A DNA stretch of 64,000 bases from Otis tarda (taxonomy: Eukaryota > Chordata > Aves > Otidiformes > Otididae), in contig JAPMTP010000095.1 of assembly GCA_026413225.1 (NCBI GenBank), positions 124,001 to 188,000 on the forward strand. Direction: 5' to 3'. A program made the position numbers and the translations under genes. Positions within the stretch are counted from its first letter, which is position 1. Every line of letters begins with the position of its first letter. The notes below the pieces were generated by a model. That model made no database searches and was not told the DNA's origin. It was given only the letters and a program-made list of their open reading frames with translations. Of the stretch, positions 21,313 to 34,600 are shown piece after piece.

Positions 21313-22554
21313 CCCTTGGGATCACGGCCTTCTCCAGCCCCCTCTCAACGCATCCACAGACCCCGGCCCCCCCTCCCAGCTCCATCCCTCGGCTACGGGG
21401 CAGGGGGCCCAGGGTGGGAGGCAGGCAGCGCCCACCCCAAACCCATCCCTTGCACCCCCAGATGATGCCCGCAGCACAAGGGTCAACCTATGTGGGCACA
21501 CAAGGATGCACCTTGTCCCCAAAATCAGCCCAGTCCTGCCCATGGAGGGGAGCCCTCGCCAGATTTAAGGGGGAAACATGGGATGCATCCATAACCAGAG
21601 CCCTGCGGCACGGCCGCTCGCCCCCTGCTCAAAATTGGGCATCGGGCACCGGCCGTCGCACACCCCGGGGTGCCCCTGGGGAGGCCCTGCCAGAAAACGT
21701 GCCCACAGACGTTTCTGCGTCAGCAAGCCACAGCCCCTCTGTGCTGCTTTTAGGCTTTTTCATCCCATTAAAAAAGAAAAAAAAAATAACAAACCCTCAA
21801 AACCCCCCGCCGGGGCTGCGCTCACACCCACATTAGCCTCGGCTGAAAGGAGCTGCAGAGGCCTCGGCACAGCCTGCTCCGCGCGATGCGAGGGCAGAGC
21901 GGCTGCAGGGGCCACGTGCGCTCGAGCTGCCCGCTCCCTGCACAGACCCCCTCCCCAAAACGCCGCTGCTCCCCAGAAACCAGGCTCTGCTCTCGCCCTC
22001 GGGAACGCAAACGGTGGCGGCAGGGCTGCATCTGATCGTGACGGCGGGCGAGCGAGCCCGCGTCAGTGCCGCATCCCCGCTGACCGGGACTTGGCTCTCC
22101 TCTCACCCGGCCGCTGTAACACATGGGCACGGCCGACGTGGCTCTTCTTCCTCCCTGCCCAATACCACATGGCAGCTCGTTCCAGCGTTCTTGGCATCCC
22201 ACGTCCCACGTTTCCCACATGCCCTAGGCTCCAGCTTCCCTGGGACGCGGTGGGGACGGGGGGTCACGGGATTTGCACTCGTATGGGGACAATTCCGTAC
22301 ATACACGCACACAGGAAAAAAAAATAAAACACCAGGCTACAGTAACTCAACCTTTTCTAACAACAAAAAACGCACTATTACAGAAAACAAAGGTCCTACA
22401 CACACCAGAGTCACGCCAACGGGCCCAAAAATCTACGAGTCTCCTCAAAACAAACCCACACCTCGTTCGGCATCCAAAACTAGAGAGTCCACAGCGCAAT
22501 GATCCATGCCTGCTGTAGGCCTTCACCTTCCAAAGGCCCACATGCGGCCCCCTC
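21313..22554. other. Spacer between EFHD2-like exon and FHAD1-B 3' end
   Basis: I see no gene here. It contains A-rich runs (21771-21790, 22316-22328) and should include the FHAD1-B 3'UTR. No AATAAA was found on the minus strand. Confidence 0.5.
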
Positions 22555-22654
22555 CTACGCGCCTCGTCTCTTGGCAGGGTCTGCCGTGGGCTCTCTGGCC
22601 TTCTGCTTGCCCACGCAGACAGGCTGCTGGGCTTGCAGGGACTCTTCTTTCAGC
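22555..22654 (-). CDS. FHAD1: FHAD1-B terminal exon
   Basis: This 100-nt last exon starts in the same phase and with the same residues (LKEESLQAQQPVCVGKQKAR) as the orphan terminal exons at 8883-8982 and 42382-42481. Homology stops at about 22,572, so the last residues differ: TADPAKRRGA then TAG, where the orphans have TAEPARLLSR. Confidence 0.75.
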
Positions 22655-25600
22655 CTGCACAAAACGGGAGGGGGAAAGCGTCCGTCACCGCGTCAACCCC
22701 CAAAACACAGCTGGCCTCCGCACTTGAACCCCTCCTAGGACCCTCCCCACACCATGGGGTGATGCTGAAGGACATGGGAGCAGCAAGCGCCTTGCTCGGA
22801 CCGGCAAAAACTTCAGCAGGCACTTTCCCTGTGCCCATTCCCCGTGCCCTGGACAGCCCTTCCCATCGGCTCCCACGCCTGGCTCTGTCCCGCTGACACC
22901 GGCCCTCCACCCCAGCCGATGCTGCCGCTCTCCCTGCGTCCGGCCCGTCCGCACCAGGGAATTTGCCAAGGGTCCCCCAACTCTGCCACTGCCTGAGTGC
23001 GCTGGGCCCTGCGAGGCACCCAGAGGACGTCTCTCTGCTTCTCCTCACCATTCTGCTTTGGACCATACCAACACGGGACCAGTCCTGGCCAGCGGCACAA
23101 CCAGGCGTGTATCGCTGCCGCGAGGCTGCACCACTCCTTCCCCCGAGTTTCCCGTCGCTTTGCAGCCCAGGACCTTGTCTCACTCGGACCCGCGGCCACC
23201 CACAGCCACCCGGCCTCTGGTACCTCTTGCTCTCATGAAGCTTCATCATTTCTTCTTTCTTCTCCAGGCAGCTCTGGAGGTTCTTGAACTTTTCCAACAG
23301 CTCCTCCAGGTGTTTCTGCCTCTGCAGCTCTGCTTGTTCCCTTTCCTCCTGCTTCAGAGACCGCGTTCCTGACAGCTCCTTCATCTTCATCAGGCTTGCC
23401 AGAGCACTAATGATGTCAACGTACTGCGGAAAGCCCCGGGAATGCATTATTTCCTCGGCCTGACAATTCCTCTGCCACTGACCCCGCTCAGCCACCTGCT
23501 CTCATTCTGCTCCACTGAGGGAGACAGACAACGGCGCGAGGAACCTGCTGCACTCCCCTTCCCACTTTGTCTACTTTCCACGCGTGCTTTCCCTGGGTGA
23601 GCTTCCCAGAGGGGCTCTGTCCTCAAGGACCGTACCCTCTCCTCAAGGATCAGCCCCGACTCCTGGAGGGAAACAGCCCCAGAGAGCTGAGATGGAAGGG
23701 GAGAAGGATGTGCTGTTGCGTTTCCAGGCATCCTGAGACGTCCCGGCAGACGCCTGGCGTGCCCTGGAACCTGCCACCCACACTTTGGCCTCACCCACAT
23801 TCCTGCAAGGACCCTGACGCTCATCGCTCACTTCCGAAACATGTTTGAAACCACTCTCCCCTCTACGAGCGCTGGGTACCGTTTCTACACGTCTGTCGCT
23901 GACCTACCATCTTCTCAGTGAGCTCCATCGCCTTAAACACCTCCGAGCTAGTTGCCCCATCGGCGGCCTCGTACGCAGCCCCGTGAGGAACGGCGTCAGG
24001 AGCCTGCACAGACAGGGAAAGAGCAATGGAGCCGCCGCACTGCCTGGCGCTGGGCCGAGCTGCCTTGTGCGCCTGCCTTCCGCTGCACGGGACAGGCTGC
24101 ACCGGCAATGCCGCGGTCCGCAGCCTCCCACCCCGGCCAGCTCCAGGCATCCTGGCTTTCCCACCGAGGCCGCAGGCACCATAAACCATGCCCTGCCTTC
24201 TCACCTTGGCACTCTTTGGTGCTGGTCCTGGTGCCGGCTCCTTCACAAGACCCGGTTTTTGGCCTACGTTCCCCGGCAAGCCTTTCACCAGGACCACTCG
24301 TGGCTCCGAACGCTTCTTCTTGCCAGCTGGAGGCAAAAAAACACCCACCGCCATGTGCCACTCTCCGTACGACACGCTGCGCCTTCCCAGCTCGGCGCCT
24401 TGGAGCCTCGCCGGGTTGCCTGGGCTCGGAGACGGGCACAGGCCACGGAGAACAGCCTGCACGCGCCCGCCCTGCAGATAGCGCTACCCCAGCCTCTGGC
24501 CATGGCTTTCCCTACATATTTAGAATGCAACCCTACTTCCCTGGGGGACAATTTGGAGATTGCACCCCTCACTGCTCCTCTACTTGGGAGCTTCTACCAG
24601 CGATGGCACCGCTTCTCCACACTGCTCTCCGTACAGGGAGAGACCCGACGGAGAGGGACCAAAAGAGAATGGCCGAGGGCTGGCAGAGGACTCTCACACC
24701 GCACGCTAATCCCAAGGCTTTACGAGACCCACAGCTCCATTCCTTGAGGCGCTGGCTGCTCTCGCTTGCCTCGAGGAGCGCAGCAGCCGAGCGCGGGAGC
24801 CCTCACACACAGCGCCGGGCGCCTGCTCGCTGGTGGCTCCCACTGCGCGGCAGCTCCTGCTGCCAAGCCCTTCGCCGGACACCTCCTGCCAATGCCACCT
24901 CCTCACACGGCACCAAGCGCTTTTCTGAAGCCTGGCACTTTTCCTTCTGCAACGCTTTCCTATCACCTGCGCACACTACCATGCACGGGAGAGCTGCCTT
25001 TGCATGGGAACAGCCTGAGCCCCATGCACGTGAGGAGCCTGTGCCCCTGGCATGGCCCATTGCCCCCTCCTCCGCATTACGGGCTCCACCACGCCTGTCA
25101 GGCCCTAACGGATGCCTCTTCCCCCTACAGCCCTGACAGCCTCACTTACCTGAGGACTGACTCTCCTCCAGCATCTTCAGTCTCCCCCGGAGCTCGTCCA
25201 TGCCTGCTTTTTGGCGCTGGATCGTTTCCTCGTGCCTCTGGTCTCGGCACCGCATGCCCAGGTTGACCAAGGCCCACGCCGGCTGCAGGAAGAAGCAGCC
25301 CAGTCAGTTCTCGCCCAAACTGCCTCTGGCTCAACATGAGCTCAGCTTGACCCCGGCTTAGACACCGCCACGCTGAAAAACGCCGCTCCCTCAGCAGGTG
25401 CCAAGAGCCAAGCCCATGGGGCGTCTCTCCCCACAGCCTCCTGGCAGATTGGTGGGGTACAGCAGTGGCAGCAGAGACCCCTTACGTGGTCCCCTGTGCC
25501 GGCCTCACGCCGGCAAGGGCATCAGCCCTGCAAATGCTCCGGAGAGCTGGGAGAGGGACGGCGCGTGGCTCTCAGCGGCCCCCTCAGCGTTTTTCTCTGG

Positions 25601-28600
25601 CACTTGGCGCCACCGCAGAGGATTTTATTGCCTTGGACACAGGCACACCGATCCGCTCGGTGGCCTGCCTTTCTACGTGATCATAGAATGACAGAACGGT
25701 TTGGCTTGGAAGGGACCTCTAAACCCCATCCAGTCCAACCCCCGCCATTCGCTCTCAAACAACAGCTTTGCCTGGGCTTCACCTCTGGCGCCCGGCGCTT
25801 CCCCTCCCCATCGCTACGTGCGCACCAGGGCAGGCGCTACCTCCCGCTCAGCGTCAGGCTCCGAATCACCGCCTGGCACCCAGCCTTCCTCGCTGGCACG
25901 CCCTCTGCCACCCTTGCCGTACAGGATGTACGATTCCTACAGTCCCTCCAGCTGCTGCCGCAGTCACCTTGCAGTTTTTCCCTTTTCCCGTGCCAGGGAA
26001 CTCAAATGGGGATTCAGCGCAGAGGACAAAAGACCCTCCGTTCCCGTCCAGTGCAACACGCTACCCCTGCTCCTGCTCGCTCAGCCCTGTCACTGCTTTT
26101 GTGGCGCCAATACCACCAGCAAGGTTGGGAAAAGGAGCCAACGCTTGCAGATCTTCCCCTCCATCGCCCCCGCCTCTGCTTGGCAATCAGCACAGCCATC
26201 CGCACACACCACACCTCGCGCTTCCAAAGTACTGCACCCACATCCAGCTCCTCACCCGCTGGCAATGCCCACGCAGGAGCACGGCTGACGCGGCTCGTGG
26301 GTGCCAAGGGCAGCCCTGCTCCTGCCTTTGGCCAGCTCGCAGCACGCCTGAGGTGGGCTGGGGCACTGGCCACTCTCACCGGCACACTGACAAACACCAC
26401 GTGCGCCATCGATACCCTCAGCAAACCCAGAGCTCGGCAGCCTCCGTGCGGACTCACCCTCCCAAGGGCTTCAGCCACCTTCACCGACTCTTCCTCCTCC
26501 ACAACGGTCTCCAGCTGCTCTTCCAGCATGAGGAGCTGCTGCTGTAACGCCATCTAGAAAAGAAGAGGCGTGCTGCTGCTTAGAGGCTTCGCACGCGTTT
26601 CCCTTTGCCATCAAGATCAGCATTGTCTCCCTCAGCTGGCAGTGGGAAGGACTGCGCGAAGGGATGGCTTTCGGGGAGCTACCTCTTGCTGCGTCATTCC
26701 CTCCAGCTTGTGCACAGCTGCTTGCAGTTCGCGGCTTGTCACCTCCTGCTCCTTGGCCTTCCTTTCCATGGCCTACAAGAGAGGATTGGCAGCGACTGTT
26801 ACCAGGCTTGCAGGACTCCCCCTTTCTCGTGGCTGATGCGCATCCCTGTCTAGACGGGGGAGACCACCCGCTGGCCACCAATGGCCCCCTGACCAAACTG
26901 GACCACCGTGCTGCAGAGCCCTTCCACATTTTGTTCTTCCAAGCGTGAGCACTTCTGCTTTGCCTCCTGCGTGTGCCACTCACCTCAGTTAGGCTTCTCA
27001 GCTGGCTCTCCAGGTCTTGGATCTTCTTCTGCCCTTCCTCCAATAGTTGTTTGCACTTGTCCTCCTCCTTGGCGACAGCACTCTCCAGCATCTGAGGAGC
27101 GACAGCCCACCAGTTCGGTACAGCAAAAAAAACCCAACCTATCCTTTCGGAACAGACTCTGGAATGCAATCAGGAAGGTCACCGCTCTGGAGCAGGGGCA
27201 TGTCATGGGGAAAAAAGCCAGACAGGACACGAGGCGACTCGGAGATGGAGGGGAGAAGAGCGCCTGGGGAACGGCACGGCACAGAGACCAAGCAGGAGCC
27301 GCTTACTCAGCTGCTCCTTACCTGCTTCCTTGGGAAAAACGAAGCTGGAAAAAGCCATTCCCAAAGCGACACACACAAGTGTGCTAGGAATTGCCTCGCC
27401 AGACCACCGCAATAGGCTGTCCCCATCACACTGCACAGACACGGCAAAACACTCACTCACGCCTTGACCGACAGCGTGTCCTGCACCAGCCCCATCACCT
27501 CCACGCCCCGGGCTTCCCCGGGACTGCAGCTGACCCAGCGAGAACCTGCCAGCCCGCCACCGCCCCCACCTTCTCCACAGCCACAACAGACCTCAACACA
27601 CCTCAAAGGAGCTCAGCACGGGGAAGGGAGGGAGCACATGCTTGCAAGGAGGCCGGCCTGCGCTGGCATTCCAGCTCCTACACACAATGCAACTTCCCCC
27701 TAAGCTCACGTTATCTGGATGCTGCTCCTTGCTTCCCGCTTTCTCCCAGGGACGGACCGGCTGCAGCGCACCCTGCCATTACCTGCATGCTTTCTGGTTC
27801 CAGGGCGGACACTCTGGGGAGTTATGATCTCCCACATCACCATGGGAGGATGGCCCGGCTCTTGGGACGGCTCCTAGGCATGTCACAGCTAGGGACATGC
27901 CTCTCCCTAGGCAACGCTACCACGGACACCTATTTCTCCTGCATACCAGTCCTCTTCCTCACAAACCACCACACCGCCATACCTCTTTGCTCTCCTTGTC
28001 CTTCTCCATTAGAACTTCCTTCATTTTCCTCTCCAAGTCTTGCTGGTGTTTCGCTTCCAGCTCCTTCACGTGCTTCTGCAGCAACGCTGCCTGCGACTCC
28101 TGGAGCCTCTCTAATTGCTCCTATGGGAACCAGCAGACACGGAGGAGTTCCAGAAAGCGTGTTGGTGGAAGAGCAAGAAACAAGCATCCCGTGTGCATTC
28201 CCTACCAGACCTTTCACAAGAGCATCCTTGCTGCGTTAGAGATACAGCCGCTGGCACACTGACAGCACGAGCTCAGGCTTCTCCACCCCCCCTGCATTTA
28301 CTGCCACCCCAGGGACCACCGCTACTGCGCGTTCCCAGGCCGGGAGCCACGCTGCCTTGCTTGACTCAACCACCGCGTTTACCGACACAACGCTCCTCAG
28401 CACCGCGGCTCACAGACACACGTGTTTCCGTACCTGTAGCATCTGATTCTTCTGCGCCATTTCCTGACTGCTTTCCAGCAGTTTCTGAAGAGTGGGCAGC
28501 AGTCCTACAAAAGCCAAGGGAGCCTCGCTGCACGGGGTGCTCACACAGCCCATGTTCACCACCCGGAGCATCCTCAGCGGCTTGGGCACGCTGCTTGCCT

Positions 28601-31600
28601 CCTCAGCCGCTGATGACCTTCAGCCCTGGCCCTCACCCCCCTCGCCTGATGGCGGAGGTCATAGGCAGCAGGGAGGAGAGGGGACGGCCACTGACTCCCC
28701 ACGCAGTCACCCCCTGCGCTCGTTACCCACAGCCACACTCGACGTGGGCTGCCCATCCTGGGGCACCGAATGTGCAATTGTCGGGGAAGGGGAGACCCAT
28801 GGGCAACAGCTCTGCCTTTCTTCCAGAGACCCTCGCCATCCTGGAGACACTCACCAGCCTCTCACCATGGGATTCAGGCTCCGAGATCCCCTTGGAGGGG
28901 CTCCCAGAGGCCAGCCCCAGGCCTCCCTTCCGCATTTACTGCGGCACATTCCCACCCCCAGGAAATGGCTGCAAGCCTTCCTCCCTGCTGGTCCCCCATC
29001 CTCTCCTCGCTCTCTCTCCTAAAGTTTCTTAGTTGCCCAAACCACCTGAGATTCACACCAGCGCAGGGGCCCAACGTCCCCAGGCTCAGGCTCACGCCAG
29101 CCTTTCTGCTCTACAGCTGGCTAGCTAGGACATGCCACCTGGAGCAGGTGAGCTCACCCGGACACCCCGCGGGACACAGACCTTTGCCAGAGGTCATCTG
29201 GTGCATCCCTGTGCTGGCCAGCAGCCGCTCCGCGCCCTCCAGCCAGGACAACAGCGCACGTGCCATTTCCACCACCGCCGCCCCAATGGCCGAGATGGAG
29301 GGGTCCAGGCACACCGCCTCCAGCCTCCCCAGCTCCTCTCGCAGGCTGTTGCTGCTGCAGGGGCTCCTCAGGCACACCTGGAGAAAACACAGCTGGTCCA
29401 CACGCTAGCCTGCACAGTTTGCGGACTTCCATGCCTTGGCACAACAGACAACACCTCTGAGAAAGTCCTGGGGACAGCCTGGTGAAGGCTTCGGTACGAC
29501 ACTTGGCTTCTGGGCTCGGTATCTGGGGTGGGAATGGCTCCTGGCAGGCCCTGGGGAGGACACTTCCACCCCACCTCCCCCATTGCTTGCCAACCAACAC
29601 TTTTTGGGGGCTACACTCCCCTCTCGCTGCTCTGCAGAGCTCCGCGCTGCCTAGTGCGCATGCCCAAGCATCTTTTCCCTCTCCTCGCCTCACGCCCAAA
29701 AACTGCCCCGTGCCACTTATCTCCCGGCTGCCAGTTGGCCAACGGCCTTTAAAGGACTGACCTGGAGCTGGCCCAGGGATTTCTGGAACACCTCAACTTT
29801 TGTCGACACCTCCTTCTCCCTGAAGAGCCTGGAGTTTATTTCTTCTAGCAGAGACTTCACTCTCTTCTGACTCTGTTGCTTTTCTTGAGACGTCTCCCTG
29901 ACCTTGTCTATCACCTGGCAAAAGCACACGACAGAGAATAAAGCGCCATCTTACCATCCTTTTCCAGCTGAGGGAAACATCCGCTGCCACACGGCCTGTC
30001 TCTGTGGCCTATAATTAAAGCTCTGTGCAATGTAGCAGCCCCATCAGACTCCCGGACTTCTCCTGCTTGCAGCCCACGGACTCCATGCGAGCTTTGGCGG
30101 ACACAGAGGATCGTGTCTTTCACGTCAGGTGGCAGCGCCACGAACCTGGGAGAGCTGCTGCCCAGCTTACAGCCTGGAGAGTCTTGGATGCTACCACTGC
30201 ATGGAGCACACACCATGGCTGCTCCGTAGCGACCGACTCGAGCCGCTTCGGCCCAAGTCCTGCTCTCCGAACTCACCTGCTCCTCCGTCAGAGCCTCCTC
30301 TGCACCACCCACTGCTGCTGGAGAACAGACTTGAATCACTTGGATTTTGAAGGACTTCAGCTACAGCAGAAATCAACACGGGAAGACACAAATCACTGAC
30401 AACTGACAGAAGCTCTGCTGCTCTGCTCGACCCAGCCCTCCACATACCAAGGCAAACAGTGTCCTGGCACCTTCCTCCTCCAACACTGAGGTCCCTGCGC
30501 TCAGGCACGATGACCTTACCTTCCCCTTGGCAACACTCGTCCTGTAGCTGCCTCCAGCCTGGACCGTGGATCCTGCGGATCCTGCCCCATGCCCATGGAC
30601 GCCCTACCTGCTCCCTGGCCTGCTCCAGGTTGGCTCTCAGCAGCTCCTCCTTGCGCCCCATGGCCTGCAGCCGCAGGGCTTGCCTGGCACGGTCTTGTTT
30701 TAGCTTCTTCTCAGCCTGCAAGCCAAGAGCATTTGCACAAAGACCAGTCAAACATGCCAGAAGCTTGACTCAACCACCCCGTTTACTGACACAACGCTTC
30801 CCCGCACGTCGGCTCACAGACACACGCGTTTCCGTACCTGTAGCATCCAATTCTTCCGCGCCATTTCCTGACTGTTTTTCACGAGTTTCTGAAGAGTGGG
30901 CAGCGGCCCTGCAAAAGCCAAGGGAGCCTCGCTGCACGGGGTGCTCACACAGCCCATGTTCACCACCTGGAGCATCCTCAGCGGCCTGGGCACACTGCTT
31001 GCCTCCTCGGCCGCTGATGACCTTCAGCCCTGGCCCTCACCCCCCTCGCCTGATGGCGGAGGACACAGGCAGCAGGGAGGAGAGGGGACGGCCACTGACT
31101 CCCCACGCAGTCACCCCCTGCGCTCGTTACCCACAGCCACACTCGACGTGGGCTGCCCATCCTGGGGCAGCGGATGTGCAATTGTCGGGGAAGGGGAGAC
31201 CCATGGGCAACAGCTCTGCCTTTCTTCCAGAGACCCTCGCCAGCCTGGAGACACTCACCAGCCTCTCACCATGGGATTCAGGCTCCGAGATCCCCTTGGA
31301 AGGGCTCCCAGAGGCCAGCCCCAGGCCTCCCCTCCGCATTTACTGGAACTGCGGCACATTCCCACCCCCAGGAAGTGGCTGCTACGGTTGAGATGTCGCT
31401 GGAAGGGACAATTGTTGACCGTGCACGCAGCCCAGCTGGCAGGCAATAAGAGTGCACACACTGCATGAGCACATCGACCCCGGAGGAAAGCCTCGCTCCA
31501 CGAGTGTCACAGGACAAAGACCGGCAGCGAAGGCACCAGGCTCCTTGCCCGCCATCAGGGCTTGCTAAACCTGGGATGCAGGGAGGGACCTTGCAGCTCT

Positions 31601-34600
31601 TTGCAGCGTACACCTTCATCACGCTGGCAACCATTCCTACAAGCAGGAACCCCTCGACAAGAACCTCTTGCTCCTTGCCCACAGCCTTTGGTCTGGGGAA
31701 GACTGCTGCCATGAATTGCAAGCCTTCCTCCCTGCTGGTCCCCCATCCCCTCCTCACTCTCTCTCCTAAGGTTTCTTACTTGCCCAAACCACCTCAGATT
31801 CGCACCAGCGCAGGGGCCCAACGTCCCCAGGCTCAGGCTCACGCCAGCCCTTCTCCTCTACAGCTGGCTAGCTAGGACATGCCACCTGGAGCAGGTGAGC
31901 TCACCCGGACACCCCGCGGGACACAGACCTTTGCCAGAGGTCATCTCGTCCATCCCTGCACTGGCCAGCAGCCACTCCACGCCCTCCAGCCAGGACAACA
32001 GCGCACGTGCCATTTCCACCACCGCCGCCCCAATGGCCGAGATGGAGGGGTCCAGGCACACCGCCTCCAGCCTCCCCAGCTCCTCTCGCAGGCTGTTGCT
32101 GCTGCAGGGGCTCCTCAGGCATGCCTGGAGAAAACACAGCCGGTCCACACGCTAGCCTGCACAGTTTGCGGACTTCCATGCCTTGGCACAACAGACAACA
32201 CCTCTGAGAAAGTCCTGGGGACAGCCTGGTGAAGGCTTCGGTACGACACTTGGCTTCTGGGCTCGGTATCTGGGGTGGGAATGGCTCCTGGCAGGCCCTG
32301 GGGAGGACACTTCCACCCCACCTCCCCCATTGCTTGCCAACCAACACTTTTTGGGGGCTACACTCCCCTCTCGCTGCTCTGCAGAGCTCCACGCTGCCTA
32401 GTGCGCATGCCCAAGCATCTCTTTTTCCCTCTCCTCGCCTCACGCCCAAAAACTGCCCCGTGCCACTTATCTCCCGGCTGCCAGTTGGCCAACGGCCTTT
32501 AAAGGACTGACCTGGAGCTGGCCCAGGGATTTCTGGAACACCTCAGCATTTGCTGACACCTCCCTCTCCCTGAAGAGCCTGGAGTTTATTTCTTCTAGCA
32601 GAGACTTCACTCTCTTCTGACTCTGTTGCTTTTCTTGAGACGTCTCCCTGACCTTGTCTATCACCTGGCAAAAGCACACGACACAGAATAAAGCGCCATC
32701 TTACCATCCTTTTCCAGCTGAGGGAAACATCCGCTGCCACACAGCCTGTCTCTGTGGCCTGTAATTAAAGCTCTGTGCAATGTAGCAGCCCCATCAGACT
32801 CCCGGACTTCTCCTGCTTGCAGCCCACGGACTCCATGCGAGCTTTGGCGGACACAGAGGATCGTGTCTTTCACGTCAGGTGGCAGCGCCACGAACCTGGG
32901 AGAGCTGCTGCCCAGCTTACAGCCTGGAGAGCCTTGGATGCTACCACTGCATGGAGCAGGCACCATGGCCGTTCTGTAGCGACCGACTCGAGCCGCTTCG
33001 GCTCAAGTCCTGCTCTCCGAACTCACCTGCTCCTCCGTCAGAGCCTCCTCTGCACCACCCACTGCTGCTGGAGAACAGACTTGAATCACTTGGATTTTGA
33101 AGGACTTCAGCTACAGCAGAAATCAATACGGGAAGACACAAATCACTGAAACCTGCTAGCAGCTCTGCTGCCCAACCCAGCCCTCTACATACCAAGGCAA
33201 AGGCTGTCCTGGCAGCTTCCTCCTCCGACACCGAGGTCCCTGCGCTCAGGCACGATGACTTTACCTTCCGCTTGGGAACACTCGTCCTGTAGCTGCCTCC
33301 AGCCTGGACCGTGGATCCTGCCGATCCTGCCCCATGCCCACAGACGCCCTACCTGCTCCTTGGCCTGCTCCAAGTCAGCTCTCAGGAGCTCCTCCTTGCG
33401 CCCCATGGCCTGCAGCCGCAGGGCTTGCTTGGCGCGGTGTTGCTTCAGCATCTTCTCAGCCTGCAAGCCAAGAGCATTTGCACATCAAAGCCAGACCAGT
33501 CAAACATGCCAGAAGTGCTTCTGCCCAGACCATCTCGGGCCCATCTCTCCCTGCCCTCCGCCGTGTACCCCACAGCCAGATCCTTACCTTGGCTTTCTCG
33601 GCCAGCTGCCCTCGCGTGATCTCCTGCTCAGCGCAATACTTCTGCACCTCCCGCTGCAGCTGCTCCACGTCGCGTTCCAGCTCCTTGACACGCTGCAAGA
33701 GTCCCGGGACAGAGCAGGCTCTCACCAGAGGAGCTCGGCACTGCCTCTCCAGAGGGTTTCTCCCACTAAGCCCTACATTTTCCCCATCTGGCCCACTTCC
33801 TTTAGCCCACAGCTTTCTCCTCTCAACGTTTACTGTGGTCAGATTGGTTTTTGAGTGGTTTGCACTCTTATTTCAGACACCATTCTCCTGCATTGCAGCG
33901 CGGTGTTACGATTTCTACCGGAGCTTACATTTCTCCGGCTCCCTCTGCACATTAGGCACCTTCTATTACAGGAGTCGGAGGCAAAGCACCTCCCTCAAAA
34001 TGCCCAGTCGCTTTTTCTCTCAACGATGCATTCCCACGCCCGCTGCTCGCCCACGCGCTCCATCGCCCCAAACGCCTTGCAACTCACATTTCGGCTCAGA
34101 GTCAATTCTCGCTCTCTGAGCTCCCGCTTCTCTTCCTGTCTAGAGCACTAGAATGAACGGCACCCAAGGAAGAAAAAAAAAAGACGTCAGAGCAGGCAGA
34201 TACCGTCATTTCTGCAGCAACTGTCGGCCCGTACTTCGGTGCCCCAGCCCTGCTACGTGCTGCGATGATGGAGTGCCCGCCATGGGGCTGTCAAGGCACA
34301 GAGACCACGAGAGTGCCCGCACCTGGAAATGCCCCTTTTTAAGGCATTGCCTGGCTGAGGGAAGGACAAACACCCACAGGGAGTACCCAGTGACAGAGCT
34401 AAACTCCTCCGGCTTCAGAAAGACTTCGACAGGGATGGGGGGAAAGGATCCAAGGCAACAATCCCAATTACAAACATCCACGGCCACCCGACTGTGATGG
34501 CGACAGACATCTCCAGGCTACTCGTCGTTGTATCACACTGTGCCTTTCAGCTCTGCGCTCCAGGATATCGGGGATTCAGAGTCCCACCCGAGCGCCTCGC

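Noticed and set aside
25496..26557. 353-codon plus-strand frame
   Set aside because: It runs antisense through FHAD1-B introns, a CR1 tail and exon 26458-26553.
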